Below, piece by piece: positions 47,640-59,264 of a stretch of DNA of 64,000 bases. Under the pieces are notes generated by a model. That model saw only the letters and a program-made list of their open reading frames with translations. It was not told where the DNA came from and made no database searches. Position 1 is the stretch's first letter. The number at the start of each line of letters is the position of its first letter. The position numbers and the translations under genes are program-made. The stretch is from Aradus depressus (Eukaryota > Arthropoda > Insecta > Hemiptera > Aradidae), in the NCBI GenBank assembly GCA_963662175.1, contig OY759221.1, forward strand, positions 39,430,045-39,494,044. Reading direction: 5' to 3'.

Positions 47640-48075
47640 GTCGAATACTTCATTATCTAAAAAATAAACAAAAACCTATGTTTTTTAAACAATATTGTCT
47701 ATTTCACAAAATATATATAATATGGGAGTACTTTCGGTATTGCTACCATCTTCAGCCACGACTGTAATAAAATATTATATAACAAATATATAACATAATG
47801 ATATACAGTTTTTGAGGAAGTAGGTACGTATACACAGAGACTGGAGGATCTCAAATATTCACCTCTTTTATCGCCAATAATATACATCCAATCTCTGTGT
47901 ATATGTACCTACTTTCTCCAAAAACCGGCTGAAGATGGTAGCAATACGGAAAGTATTCCGATATTATATATATTTTGGGAAGTAGACAATATTTTTTAAA
48001 AAAACATACGTTTTTCCTTATTTTTTATAATGTGTTTCACAATATCTCTGCAAAAAATGTTAAGTATCACTTCAT
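47640..48075. mobile_element. Foldback element, nearly complete
   Basis: Left half aacaatattgtctatttcac...accatcttcagcc; right half ggctgaagatggtagcaata...gacaatatttttt...gtgtttcacaatatctctgc. Related pieces lie at 16340-16880, 17590-17735, 40540-40745 and 58705-59110. Confidence 0.75.
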
Positions 48076-48149
48076 TATCTGGTGCGCTTTTCGGGACTCG
48101 AGCCGCCAAACACATTTTTTCACAGTTTCACTTTCACAGCTTCATTTAG

Positions 48150-48815
48150 TATAGGAGAAGTTATGTACATAATCGAAATTCCATTTTGAGTTTTCGCTGG
48201 AATTGAAAAAAAATTTGAAAATAAAAGTTAAAAACATTTTTTCTTGTCTTTGTGTTTATGAAAACCCCTGAAAGAATGAACATACCTACTAGAAATGTAT
48301 AGTTATCCAAGTGAATCATTTAAGAACGATTCTAATGATTTTCAGCCAAATATAAGGGGGCGATCATAGGGGAGAGGGGCTCTCAAAAATCCTAATAAAT
48401 GCAGATGTGAGAACTAATAAATTTAGGACTAGCAGATTACAAGGCTTCGTCCGGTTAGTAATTTTGAGCACATTACTAACTTTAAACAGGTTATTATCAT
48501 TATGTGTCCGGTTACTAACTTCAAGTTAAATTATTTTAGGAATATGTTGAAATTTTCAAATAATTTGAGGTCTTAGAGTGGTGTGTCACTTCCACGCCCT
48601 TCCGCTTCGGCCTTAATAAATAAAGTCGTCGGTGAAACACCGATATACTTCCCCAGCACGAATTTATCAATTTTAAATAAATTGTTGCTCTCCCTCCAAA
48701 ACCAATCGACCCTCTGGGCTAAAAATCAATAGTTGACTTACGAATTCTGAATCCGCATACTAAGTTTTGGGTCAATATACATCGGAAGTTATTGGGGTTT
48801 TTGAGTCAAGCCCCA
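48150..48815. repeat. Family C pieces in opposite orientation
   Basis: A plus piece at 48150-48420 and a minus piece at 48625-48815, separated by a stretch related to 60490-60610 (ggttactaact, gtccggtta). Confidence 0.65.
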
Positions 48816-48826
48816 TTCTAATGAGC

Positions 48827-49108
48827 TCAAAATCGCGGGTTCAAAAAGTTTATTTTACCTGGCAGGTAAAAAAAAAAAACTTGACATTTGGAAGAATCTT
48901 CGAAAGGGACGTTACGCGATGGTCCCGAGCCTTCGGCGATATCAGGTACTCGTTAAAGACTCTTGGTAACTCTTTAAAGACTCTTGGTAAACCTGGGTTG
49001 GCAACATTTAAGACTCCCACAGTATAGTCGGGCTCATGTCCACCAGAGCGACGAAATAGCGCTCTGGTAGTGGGCGATATAACCTCATTAAAGTTCGGGC
49101 ATGAATTA
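48827..49108 (+). mobile_element. SINE-A, diverged
   Basis: Starts in box B (gcgggttcaaaaag), has a short internal duplication (tctttaaagactcttggtaa) and ends gaattataataactaac. Confidence 0.82.
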
Positions 49109-49215
49109 TAATAACTAACTTCTATTGACAAAGAATTATTTTTTATTATACATATAAGAAAAAAAAGGATATAACGAATGAATAAAATAAAATGATTTTT
49201 TTTATTTTTATTTTT

Positions 49216-49400
49216 AACACTTATATTGTCTAATTCCACAAACATATACTTAAATGTGTACCGGTTTCGGCTTACGCCATCGTCAGCACAATGTTCAAGC
49301 AAATATCTGAATTATTGTTGAACATTGTGCTGACGATGGCGTAAGCCGAAACCGGTACACATTTAAGTATATGTTTGTGGAATTAGACAATATAAGTGTT
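49216..49400. repeat. Perfect palindrome, 83-bp arms, 19-base loop
   Basis: Arms 49216-49298 and 49318-49400 are exact inverted copies. Each arm holds the ctgacgatggcgtaagccga hairpin followed by aaaccggtacaca. It is a complete foldback element or a recent snap-back duplication. Confidence 0.93.
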
Positions 49401-49464
49401 TTATCTATCATTTTATTTTATTCATTAGTATTTCCACTATATCAACACAGAACACAAAAAATGT

Positions 49465-50035
49465 ATTCGGACATATAACGAATGTATTGGCACGAAATTT
49501 AGCATGGTAGGTACTAAGATCCAGAGGTCCGTGTGTAATTCGATTATTCATTTTTAATCAAACCGGTCGTTTGATTTCACAGAAAGAGCGAACACTCGGT
49601 TGATTAATTTATGCTGGGAATAAACATTACCGATGATTTATTGTCAACATATTTTTGTTGTCGTAGGAAATCAGAGACTTTTTACTTCCCCAGCTACACG
49701 AAGTATAGGGGAAGTTAGGAAACTGGTCAAAGATTGGATTACGAAAATAAAAAAAAACATTTGTATATGTCTGTGGACAAGTTAACACCCTAAATAATGA
49801 ATGTATCGATACTAAATAGAATGGATATGTCGACACGAGTCGACCGAAGGTAAAGAGACTCAACCCAAAAACCCATCTAAGTGCTGTTTTAAAGTCAAAA
49901 TCCTAAAGCACTTACAAATGTTACAAAATGAAAGGTGGGATTAGAAGCTCTTTCAACTGAAACATCATAATAACTGCCGATGTAATGAATTCATCGACAC
50001 AAATTTCAGTATGAGGATTAAGAATCCTCCTATGG
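49465..50035 (+). repeat. Family C, two pieces
   Basis: 49465-49640 is the tail module. A new start follows at 49684 (cttccccagctacacgaagt). Confidence 0.7.
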
Positions 50036-50037
50036 GT

Positions 50038-50341
50038 TAGGGTTTATGACTCATGCCCGGGCTTTAACTACGAGGTCATGTCGCCTACTACCAGAGCGCT
50101 CCTTCGTCACTCTGGTGGACATGAGCCCGACTTTACTGTGGGAGTCCTAAATTTTTGTTTACCCTAAATTTTTATTCACACAGAGCATGGGTCTTTAACG
50201 AGTACCTGACATCGTACAGGCTCAGGACCATCGCTTAACGTCCCATCCGATGGACGGCGTTCTTAAGTTTATTTTACCTCCCAGATAAAAATAAACTAAG
50301 AGCCTCGGAAGGCTAGCACGCTTACCACTGAGCTACCGGCG
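50038..50341 (-). mobile_element. SINE-A
   Basis: From the tail gggtttatgactcatgcc to the head; part of the head is deleted at about 50309. Confidence 0.87.
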
Positions 50342-50382
50342 ATTTTATAATATATTAATAATCTTAATGTCTGTAAATGTTT

Positions 50383-50617
50383 TAAATTTTGCCTATCCTA
50401 AATTTTTATTCACCTAGGGCAGAAGTCTTTAACGAGTACCTGACAGGGAGGGGAGGGCGCCGGTAGCTCAGTGGTATGCGTGCTTACCTTCTGAGCTCAA
50501 GAACGTCAGTTCGAAACCCGACCGAGGCCCTTAGTTTATTTCATCTGGGAGGTAAAATAAACTTAAGCACGCCGTCTTTCGGATGGTACGTACGAGCGAT
50601 GGTCCCGAGCCTGTACG
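50383..50617. mobile_element. Two SINE-A pieces in opposite orientation
   Basis: A minus-strand body fragment at 50383-50445 is followed directly by a plus-strand head and body at 50454-50617 with an intact box A and box B. Confidence 0.82.
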
Positions 50618-50929
50618 AATCCTATGTAAGTCAACTAATAGTTTATATATAGTAATGTACATTGCCAGTAATTTACCTATAACATAAAAATATAATAATA
50701 TAGCTGTTCCTCGAGGAACAATGACACATTACCTAAGCCATTGGTTTTCAGAAATCTCGATTCCTTCTAATAAATCAATGACATAATTGTAATAACACTC
50801 CTGGCCACAAGATAACAATTTGCCACAAGTGTTATAATTTAATTCTCAATTTTAGGATTTCTACAAAATTGGCCAAAATTTGCTAACAATTTATTTGCTC
50901 CTATTGTCATCAAATATTAATTAATTACA

Positions 50930-51960
50930 AGTTCGTCGGCAATGTATTTCCCCAAAACTAATCAATTATTTTTTCGCTTCTCCTCCAAAACCCAACCTTT
51001 TGAGCTAATATTCAATAGTTGACTTACATAGAGGCTTCTAAATCCTCATACTAAATTTTGTGTCGAAAAATTTCATCATTACATCAGCAATTTTAAGGTT
51101 TTTGAATTGAGCCCCCTCCTATGAACCCCCCCCCCCCCCCCCCACCCCTCCTTTCTGCCGATATTACTAAAATATAACAGGTTTTGTCCTCACTTTAAAT
51201 ATGAAATTTCATGTCGATACATTCATTACATCGGTAGTTATTGGGGTTAATGAGTTAAGCCCCTCTCTTATCACCCTCTCCCCTTCTTCCGATTCCGCTG
51301 AAAATTGATCTCGTGCTCATGTAGTTTTGATTGAAATTTTGTGCCGATAAATTCATTACAATGTCAGTTATTAGAGTTTTTGAGTCTAGCCTCTCCCTTT
51401 ATTACCCCCTCCCCTTCCATCGAATTGGCTCAAAATCGATAGGTCCTGTCCTTATAGGGTTTTGGTCACACATATAAAATATTGTGTCGATACATTTATT
51501 GTATCGACAGTAATTAGAGCTTTTATGTTAAGCCTTCCCCCTAATCCCCCCTCCTATTTGGTCGATTTGTCTGAAAATGAATATGTGGTCATCGTTAGAG
51601 GCTTCTGGATTTACATATAAAATTTCGTGTTGATACATTTATTCTATCTGGAGTTATCGTGTTAACAGACACACAGATAGACAAATTTCGCGGGAAAGTG
51701 GTGTCCTTATGGGGTTTTGAATCTAAATTATAAATTTCATGTCGATACATTCATTACATTGGGATTTATCGTGTTCACAAGGATGGCACCTATTAATTTT
51801 ACGCGAAATCGGTCGAAGGGAAGCGGGAACCTAATAAATCCCGATGTAATGAATGTATCGGCACAACATTTAGAATGAGAATTCAGAAGCCAACATCTGA
51901 TCAATTACTTGATTTCTACTATACTTCATAAGGCCCCTCCCCTTAGAATTTATAGGCGAA
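50930..51960 (-). repeat. Family C, longest array
   Basis: At least five successive modules in minus orientation (cattacatcggtagttattg and variants), then a short plus piece from about 51775. Confidence 0.75.
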
Positions 51961-52146
51961 ACTATGATTTCAGGTTTCTATCCTGTTTTAAGTATGAATA
52001 TAGTCGACTGAGGTCTGTCCTTAATAAATGATTGAAAAATGTAAACAAACAGCAATATTTTGTTGTTGTTCCATGAAGTAATCGGAATTGATATAATTAA
52101 CCGGATAATTGACGCTCTATTGTAAAATATATAAATGGCAACTTAC

Positions 52147-52391
52147 TGTTCAATAGGTGGTTGGTGATGCTGGGACTCAGGGGACGGTGTTGTCTCATGT
52201 GGTCCTTGTGGACTTGTGGTAATGGTTCCCGCTGTGGTGATGGTCCTCTGTTGACGGATCACAGTACTGCTCGTCTCTCCAGTACTGCTCGCTTCCCCAC
52301 TCGACTCTGCCATCATCTCCTGGAACCAAGAGGATAGTCCAAATCCACTTCCAATATTTGACCCAGTGTACTGGAGCACTTCAGCCATCAT
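52147..52391 (-). CDS. GATA factor exon 1 (start codon exon)
   Basis: This exon encodes residues 1-81 plus two bases of codon 82. It starts at tandem Met codons (MMAEVLQYTG) and is rich in Ser, Thr, Gln and Pro, as is usual for the activation region of GATA factors. The donor is CA|GTAAGT (phase 2) and completes a Gln codon with the first base of exon 2. Just upstream, at 52400, there is a good acceptor (ccacag) preceding AATGTCAGT and the ATG, so a non-coding upstream exon is likely. The frame stays open further upstream, to an ATG near 52517, but that stretch is a low-complexity Gly/Pro-rich reading of C-rich DNA. I therefore prefer the inner start. Confidence 0.8.
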
Positions 52392-52529
52392 ACTGACATT
52401 CTGTGGATGGGGCCCCTCAGGGTGACATATGTGTCTCCCCCCACCCTGGCTGCTTGGCCACTCCCCCCACCCTCCAGTTAGGGGTTGTTTTGTAGGAGGG
52501 AGGGGAGAGCTTTTCAATTGAAAATTTGC

Positions 52530-52965
52530 TACAAAGTAAAGGGGAAGTTATGTTTTCAGTCAAAAATTTGAATTTTCAACGGAATTTCACATTTTCCGAC
52601 CTTCAAATTCCAAATATGTAAAAAAAATATCTGTGAACACGATAACTCCCCGATAGAATGAATCTACCAACACGAAATTTCATATATGAATCCAGAGCTC
52701 TCTAATGACGACACGTATTGATTTTCAGTCAAATCGACCCAAGGAAAGGAGGGGATTAGGAGGAAGTCTTAGTACAAAACTTTAATAACTGCAGATAGAA
52801 TGAATGTATCGACACGAAATTTAGTATGATCATTTAGGAGCCCATACGTAAGTCAACTATTGAATGTTAGCGCAAACAGTAGACTGGTTTCGGAGGCGGA
52901 GCGAAAATTTAATTGATTAATTCGTTCTGGGGAAGTACATTGCCGGTGATTTACAGATGACTTAT
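52530..52965 (+). repeat. Family C copy just upstream of GATA exon 1
   Basis: ctacaaagtaaaggggaagt to gccggtgatttacagatgac. It starts only about 130 bases upstream of the first coding exon and could influence the 5' region of the gene. Confidence 0.75.
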
Positions 52966-53998
52966 TATTATCATATATATAGTTCCGCTAATCCGGACTA
53001 GATGGGACCGGACCCCGTCCGGAACACCGAAAGTCCGCATTAAACGGAATTTGCTGTAAAATGCACATGATAAATATTTAAAAATATTTTTTTTAAATAT
53101 TAGCGTAAATATTTAGCGCGCCTCTTAGTCGGCAGTTTTTCATCGTAGCCAACTGAGTAAGTCAAATCAAACCCTCTCTTTGAATTATTTTTGTACTTAC
53201 CGCTTGCTAAAATAAATTTTTAGTTTATTAAATTTTAATTTGTTTTTTAAAAATCCCATCCGGATTAACCGGATGTCCGGATAATTGGTGTCCGGATTAG
53301 CGGGACTTTACTGTAATATAATTTCACAGCATCACTTCTCCCATTTATTTTAATTTATTATCAGAACCTTCCTTTGATAGTTCATATTTATTGAGTCGAC
53401 TTCATGATCTGTAATATTTAACATAAGAACACATTTTTTTTTTTTTATTTAATGCCTTTAGATCATTACAAAAGATAAACATTACAAGATAAATAGGCTA
53501 CCTCCTCCCAGAAGACGGAGTCTGAGTGTGGGAGGGGAGCAGTCAGCTAGGACTGTACATCGCTGTTAATAATTAAACATATTATATGATTAATATATTA
53601 TATATTAAATATATTATATGTATTTGTAATTGAGATTTTTTGTGAAGGATAAAAATAAATGGGAGAAGGGATGCTGTAAAATATATTATATATGAATTCA
53701 GAATCTCTTTACCCAAAAAGTTATTTTTATTTATTTTAAGCCAATAAACAAACAAAACTGCACAATCAGCGGTTGAGAATGTACAGGGAAGAGAAAAAAC
53801 AAAAAAATCTGTGAATCACCGGCAATGTACTGCCCCAGCACGATTTAGTATCGGTTGGTATCTATAGGCTATAATGAAGTCCAACATTATATGACGAATT
53901 CAATAATTGAGTAAGTTATATCCCCAACAGCTAAGAGTTAAATGTGTTTATAGCATTAGATCTTAAAGTAAATACAAAATACAAAAAAGTTATACACC

Positions 53999-54232
53999 GT
54001 GAACTTAAGCACGCCGTCCTTTGGATGGGACGTTAAGCAATGGTCTCGAGCCTATACGATTTCAGCTACTTGTTAAAGACTCCTACACTAGGTGAATAAA
54101 AATTTAGGGTAGGCAAAACTCCTACAGTAGAGTGGGGCTCATGTCCACCAGAGTGAAGAAAGAGCGCTCTGGTAGTAGGCGATATGAGCTCATGGTTAAA
54201 CCCAGGACATGAATCGTAATAACTAACTATTA
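53999..54232 (+). mobile_element. SINE-A, 5'-truncated
   Basis: From taagcacgccgtcctttgg to tgaatcgtaataactaac. Confidence 0.86.
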
Positions 54233-54283
54233 TAAAATCAATTTTTTTTTTTTGTATAAAACCGCTGTTAGGAGTGAAGTAAG

Positions 54284-54633
54284 GTTAGGTTAGGTTAGGT
54301 TTTATGACTCATGCCCGGGCTTTAACTACGAGGTCATATCGCCTACTACCAGAGCGCTCTTTCGTCACTCTGGTGGACATGAGCCCGACTCTACTGTGGG
54401 AGTCCTAAATTTTGCCTACCCTAAATTTTTTATTCACCTAGGGTAGGGGTCTTTAACGAGTACCTGACATCGTACAGGCTCGGGACCATCGCTTAACGTC
54501 CCATCCGAAGGACGGCGTGCTTAAGTTTATTTTACCCCCCAGATAAAATAAACTAAGGGCCTCGGTCGGGTTACGAACCCACGTTCTTGAACTCAGAAGT
54601 CAAGCACGCATACCACTGAGCTACCGGCGCCCT
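54284..54633 (-). mobile_element. SINE-A, full length with 12-bp target duplication
   Basis: Flanked by gagtgaagtaag at 54272-54283 and 54634-54645. The tail reads (CCTAA)3 on the element strand. This is the best reference copy in the window. Confidence 0.94.
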
Positions 54634-55041
54634 GAGTGAAGTAAGTTAAATAGTGAATAAATATACAAAAATGAACTAGTCACATTTTGTTTATATATTA
54701 ATAAATGGAGACAAAAGACGACGACCAGCTGTTTTAAATAGTGTGAAACAGTCTAAATTGTGTTGTGGAAGTGGACAGTCTACAGAGAGAATTGTTTTTA
54801 GGGTTAAGGTGTGGTGAACCATGTAGGAGTGAAATATAACAGTGAAATATGTACATAGATGCACAAAGGTACTTTTTATTTATTTATACATATATGCCCA
54901 ATACAACATTGAATTAAATAGTGGCCACAAAAACAGAAAAAAGACTGATATAGTTGTAATTGCCTTGTTCGTAAGATTTATTTTTGTGAATAATTTCATT
55001 TTTTATTTCCAATTATTATCATCGTATGGTTTATCGGAAAT

Positions 55042-55267
55042 ACCTCTTTCTCTGGTGGACAAGAGCCCCTCTTTATACAGTGAAAGTCTAAAATTTTGCC
55101 TACCTAAGTTTATTCACCTAGGTTAGAGGTCTTTAACGAGTATCTAACATCGTAAAGGCTCCGACCATCACTTAACGTCCAACCTCCCAGAAAAAAACTT
55201 AAGGGCCTAGGCCGAGTTTCGAACCTGTGATCTTGAGCTCAATAGGCTAGCACGCTACCTCTGAGCT
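55042..55267 (-). mobile_element. SINE-A, diverged and deleted
   Basis: From ctctggtggacaagagccc to the head (gctacctctgagct). Confidence 0.8.
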
Positions 55268-55594
55268 GAAGTGTTCTACACTCAATCTTATGTCTATGAT
55301 CAGATGGACATAGAGTAGTACATACTGTGCTCGCTAATTCGACGTCCGTTTCTGTCCGTCTGTCCCAATTGGTCTATAGACAGTTACGTGATAGTTCACT
55401 TTGGTGGCGACAGAATGTATTGTATGATTCTTAATTAGATAAAATCTTAACAAAATCTTCTGAAGTGACACGTTTTTATGTTTTCGTTCAAAATTAATTA
55501 TTCTGTGGAAACATCTTTAGTAAGTGGAGTACTAATTTAAAAAAAAATAAATACTTCGAACAAAGAATGAACTAAATTATCTCTCCCCTAAATT

Positions 55595-55985
55595 TAACGA
55601 TTTGGTTCAAAATATATGTTTTACTCAGGGACTTATGAGTCTTACTAAATTTTGTGTTGATCCATTCATTAAGTAGACAGTTTTTCGACTTTTTGATTTA
55701 GGCCCCTACATCCCATTGGCCGATTTTGTCTGAAAAATTATAGGTTTTGTCCTTATAGAGTTCTAAATTATTCATATAGAATTTCCTGCCGATACGTTCA
55801 TGACATGCAGTTATTAGGGTTTTTGAGTTCCCTTCTGATCCCCCCCTTTCCTTCGATCGATTTGCCGAAAATTGATATCTATCGTCCTTATAAAGTTTTG
55901 AGTTTACAATGGAATTGTGTGTCAATATATTCATTATATCGCCAGATATTGGAGCGTGTTAAGCCCCCCCCCCCCCAAAAAAAAA
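55595..55985 (-). repeat. Family C copy
   Basis: Modules with ttcatgacatgcagttatta and a C-run/A-run end. Confidence 0.7.
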
Positions 55986-56456
55986 AAAAAAATTATGTAT
56001 GAGGGTTTGTCAGAGCGTAAGTCTCGTTGATGTGCATGGGTAAGTGTGTGTGTGTGTGTGTGTCGGACGGTTGCGCGCGCAGCACACACACACACAACTA
56101 CACACTTCTTTATCTGTGATGTCAGGTGTTTTTGAGCATTTCTACCTTCATGGAATAAGAAAGTGTGTAATGTATTTTGACTGTATTTGACTTTTTATGT
56201 TCTACTTTTATGTGGTACCTACTTTTAATGTTGTGATCGTAGAAGAAAGTGTAATAAATTTCGACTGCATTATCGTGAAATATAAGACATTCGTAACGTA
56301 AGACATTCGTAACGTAAAGCATGTATAATAAAACAATAGCAATAAAACAACTCTAACAACCATGATTAGATATAACATTGTATTTTTACAACATTATTGA
56401 TCATATTTACCGTTGTAATGAATTTAACTAAAATATTAATATTTCTAACTATAAAA

Positions 56457-57231
56457 TGAGGACCACAGGGGAAAAAACCAGATACTATATAATTTTTTTC
56501 ATTTTTCAAAATTTCAAATTTCCTGCAAAAAACTCAAAAAATCTTTTTTTGTAATGTGAAAATGTGAGGAAAATTAAACTTACTGAAGACGCATGAAGAA
56601 ATGAGAAAATACTATTAAAACTTTATTAAAAATTGTCACAGATGCGAGAAGACACAAAACTTCAAATAAACAAGGCAAAAACCAGCTATCTTTTAAATGT
56701 TCAATCAAGACACCTGAGTTTTCCATAATAATTTCTGGCCTTGTCACAAAATTGTTTTAAATGTTGCAGGTCTTTGTATTTCTCTTTGGAAATAGGCAAT
56801 TTCTTGGTATAAGCTCGAGGTGGGAAGTGAAATTCGTTCTCTTCCAGTTTTGGTGTAGAAAGAATGGGTTCGAATGGGTCATCAGTTTCAATGGGTTCGG
56901 AATCATGAGTGAACTAACCCACTGTCTATTATAGGTATCTCTGTGAAATATAAGTCGAGGATGCTCTATATCTATCTTCAACTCCCGGATATTCCTTATT
57001 TTCATGGGTGCTTTAAGCTAAGATAGCCTGTTCTTCCCCGGGTTCGCACGGAGGAGCTTGTTCTTCCCCTGTACGCTGTATTTCAAACGCTTGTTTGACG
57101 CTTCTAGACTGGTTTTTCCCCCGTTCTGACAATTCCATCGTGTCCGGCACTCTTCAAAACATATAGAACCGACGTTACCTAACTTTCGGAAAAAAAAACT
57201 GAGATAGCTGGTTTTTCCCCTGTGGTTTTCA
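56457..57231. mobile_element. Element with ccacaggggaaaaaccag inverted ends
   Basis: Inverted ends of about 25 bp (left tgaggaccacagggga; right tcccctgtggttttca). It is 775 bp. The interior includes further gttcttcccctg/tggtttttccc motifs and an 82-codon minus frame (56757-57005) of unknown kind. It is inserted in the left arm of the large inverted repeat. No clear target duplication; superfamily not assigned. Confidence 0.65.
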
Positions 57232-57974
57232 AATGATCTTTCGGTAAGAAACTATTAGCTTAAGTTGCTTCGATAGATTAAATTTGTCACAATAAATAAA
57301 ATGTGTGGTAAAAGAAAATAATTTAGCAGCGCAAATCTAAAAATATATAATTATTTTAGCTATCACAAACCTATAATTTCATATATAAAAGAAATTGAAG
57401 AACAATAAATTTGAAAGTTTAATTCCTCATACTACTTTTCTTATTGTAACATTAAAAAACAAATTGTAATCAAAATCAGTGCACGACAGCACATTTTGAA
57501 ACTAAAGCAGATGTTTACACATCAATTCTCGTGACTTCCGCGTCACTCACACATACTGTTTTTTTATATTTTTTTTTTAAATTCTGATTTGTGTAAAACA
57601 GGCTTAATAAAAATTTTTAAAATTATAATAAAAAAACCTGTCTGTAGGCCTAAGAAAGAAAAAAAAAAGATTAGAAGGGTGTGGTTGGAGAGGAGATTGT
57701 GTGAGTACATGTGGCCAGAGTATAGAGTAAATATTTGAAGGCGATTATGGATACTGGGAATCCCAAAACGATCAATAGTTATTTTTATAAAAATCGGTCT
57801 CTTGTACAGTATATAATATAATAGTAAATCTTAGTTTTTTGGGTTGTAATAACTGCTCATTACTTAGTACACAACATTTACGAATACTTTTTAAAGCGAA
57901 TATGTTTTTTTAGAGAAGGTGTGGATGCATAAATTTAGCATTTAGAGTATGTTTTTAGAGTGTTTCGAAGCCAA

Positions 57975-58480
57975 ATGAGTTTCAGATTTGAAGAAGAATA
58001 GGTCAAAAATTTAATGTTGAATTTTAAAGAGAATTTTATGTTTTCCGAGCCCAAAAATTGAAAAAACAAATGCTAGCTGTCCGTGTCTGTGAATATAATA
58101 ACCCCCAAAAAATGAATATATGTATTATATATGTGTATTCAGGACCGTCTAAGGACGACACCTATTGATCTTCAGTCAAATTGGTCAAAGTAATGAGAGT
58201 TTAGAGGGGAGGATTAACACAAAAACTTAAATAACTGCCATTGTAATGAATATATCGACAAGACATTTTATATATTTAAATTTAAAACCCCACAAGGGCG
58301 ACATGCATTAATTTTCAGCGGAAGCGGCCGAAGTGAAGGGGGAGGGATCAGAGGAGAGGGCCCAACTCTTTTTATTGTTATCTAGCCCAAACGATCAATT
58401 GACTTTGGAGGGAGAGCGAAAACTTATTGATTAGTTCATGGTGGGGAAGTACTTAGCCGGTGATTCACAGACGACATTTT
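57975..58480 (+). repeat. Family C copy
   Basis: aggtcaaaaatttaatgttg to gccggtgattcacagacgac. Confidence 0.72.
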
Positions 58481-58704
58481 TTGTTTTTTCGCACACCAAA
58501 AATTAGCAATTTTATTAGCAACATAAAGTGTCTTTGTTTACGGTTATCTGGAATTAATGATTTGTTTTTAATTTTGTCCTCTATTTTCGACTAGTGTACG
58601 CTACCTGGAGGAAGGGGGGTCAATGTCCAATTTTTGGTTTGACAAACAAATGGAAGTGCGCAAACAAAGTTGTAAATCCGTCAGGAAGTGTCAACTCTTG
58701 TTTG

Positions 58705-59110
58705 CACATGATACTTAACATTTTCGCAAAGATATTGTGAACAACACCTAATAAAAAGTATAAAGAAAAACGAATGTTTTCTTTAAAATATTGTCTATTT
58801 CACAAGATATATAAATTATATGGGAATATATACTAGTACTGTATCAGTATTTGTTAAGTCGTTGCTAAAGATGGTGGCAATACCAAAAGTACTCCTTATA
58901 GGTTAGGTTAACCTATAGGAACCCACGATCTTGAGCTCAGAAAGCAAGCACACATACCACTGAGCTACCGGCGCCCTTCCACATTATATATTTATATTTG
59001 TGAAATAGACAATATTTTTTTTTTTTTTTTTTTAAACATATGTTTTTTCTTTACTTTTTATTAAGTGTTTCACAAACATTTACCTCTGCAAAAAAAGGTA
59101 TCATTAATCA
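58705..59110. mobile_element. Foldback element in the centre of the large inverted repeat
   Basis: Left half ttgtctatttcacaagatat; right half gaaatagacaatattttttt then aagtgtttcacaaacattta. A SINE-A head is inserted between the halves. Confidence 0.65.
58903..58977 (-). mobile_element. SINE-A head with telomere-like flank
   Basis: The head (cacgatcttgagctcag...ctaccggcgccc) is preceded by ggttaggtta, as if the body had been deleted between tail and head. Confidence 0.75.
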
Positions 59111-59264
59111 GTATCACTTCAGACAGAAACGCTAGGGCCACAGTAATCGGTGCGTTTTAAAAAAATGTGTGAGTGACGCGGTACTCATGAGAATTGATGT
59201 GTAAACATCTGCTTTAGTTTCAAAAACTTGCTGTCGTGCACTGATCTTAATTAAAGTTTGTTTA

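Larger units (their letters stand above)
34866..52391 (-). other. GATA-family transcription factor gene (6 exons, 3' end missing)
   Basis: The gene encodes a two-finger GATA transcription factor, a nuclear DNA-binding regulator of WGATAR sites. I assembled it by hand from six minus-strand exons whose GT/AG sites and phases all agree: 2, 0, 1, 0, 0 between successive exons, then an open phase 1. The recovered protein is 400 codons: a Ser/Thr/Gln-rich N-terminus, a Tyr/Glu/Gln-rich region, an N-finger (Cys 275, 278, 296, 299), a C-finger (Cys 332, 335, 353, 356) and a basic tail at about 365-390. Both fingers have the C-x2-C-x17-C-x2-C spacing. The split of the N-finger, C-finger and basic tail over three exons is the layout known from animal GATA genes. 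Introns are about 6.9, 3.1, 3.2, 2.1 and 1.0 kb and are full of repeats. The N-finger is unlike pannier and grain as I remember them, so a serpent or GATAe type is plausible but not proven. Confidence 0.95.
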
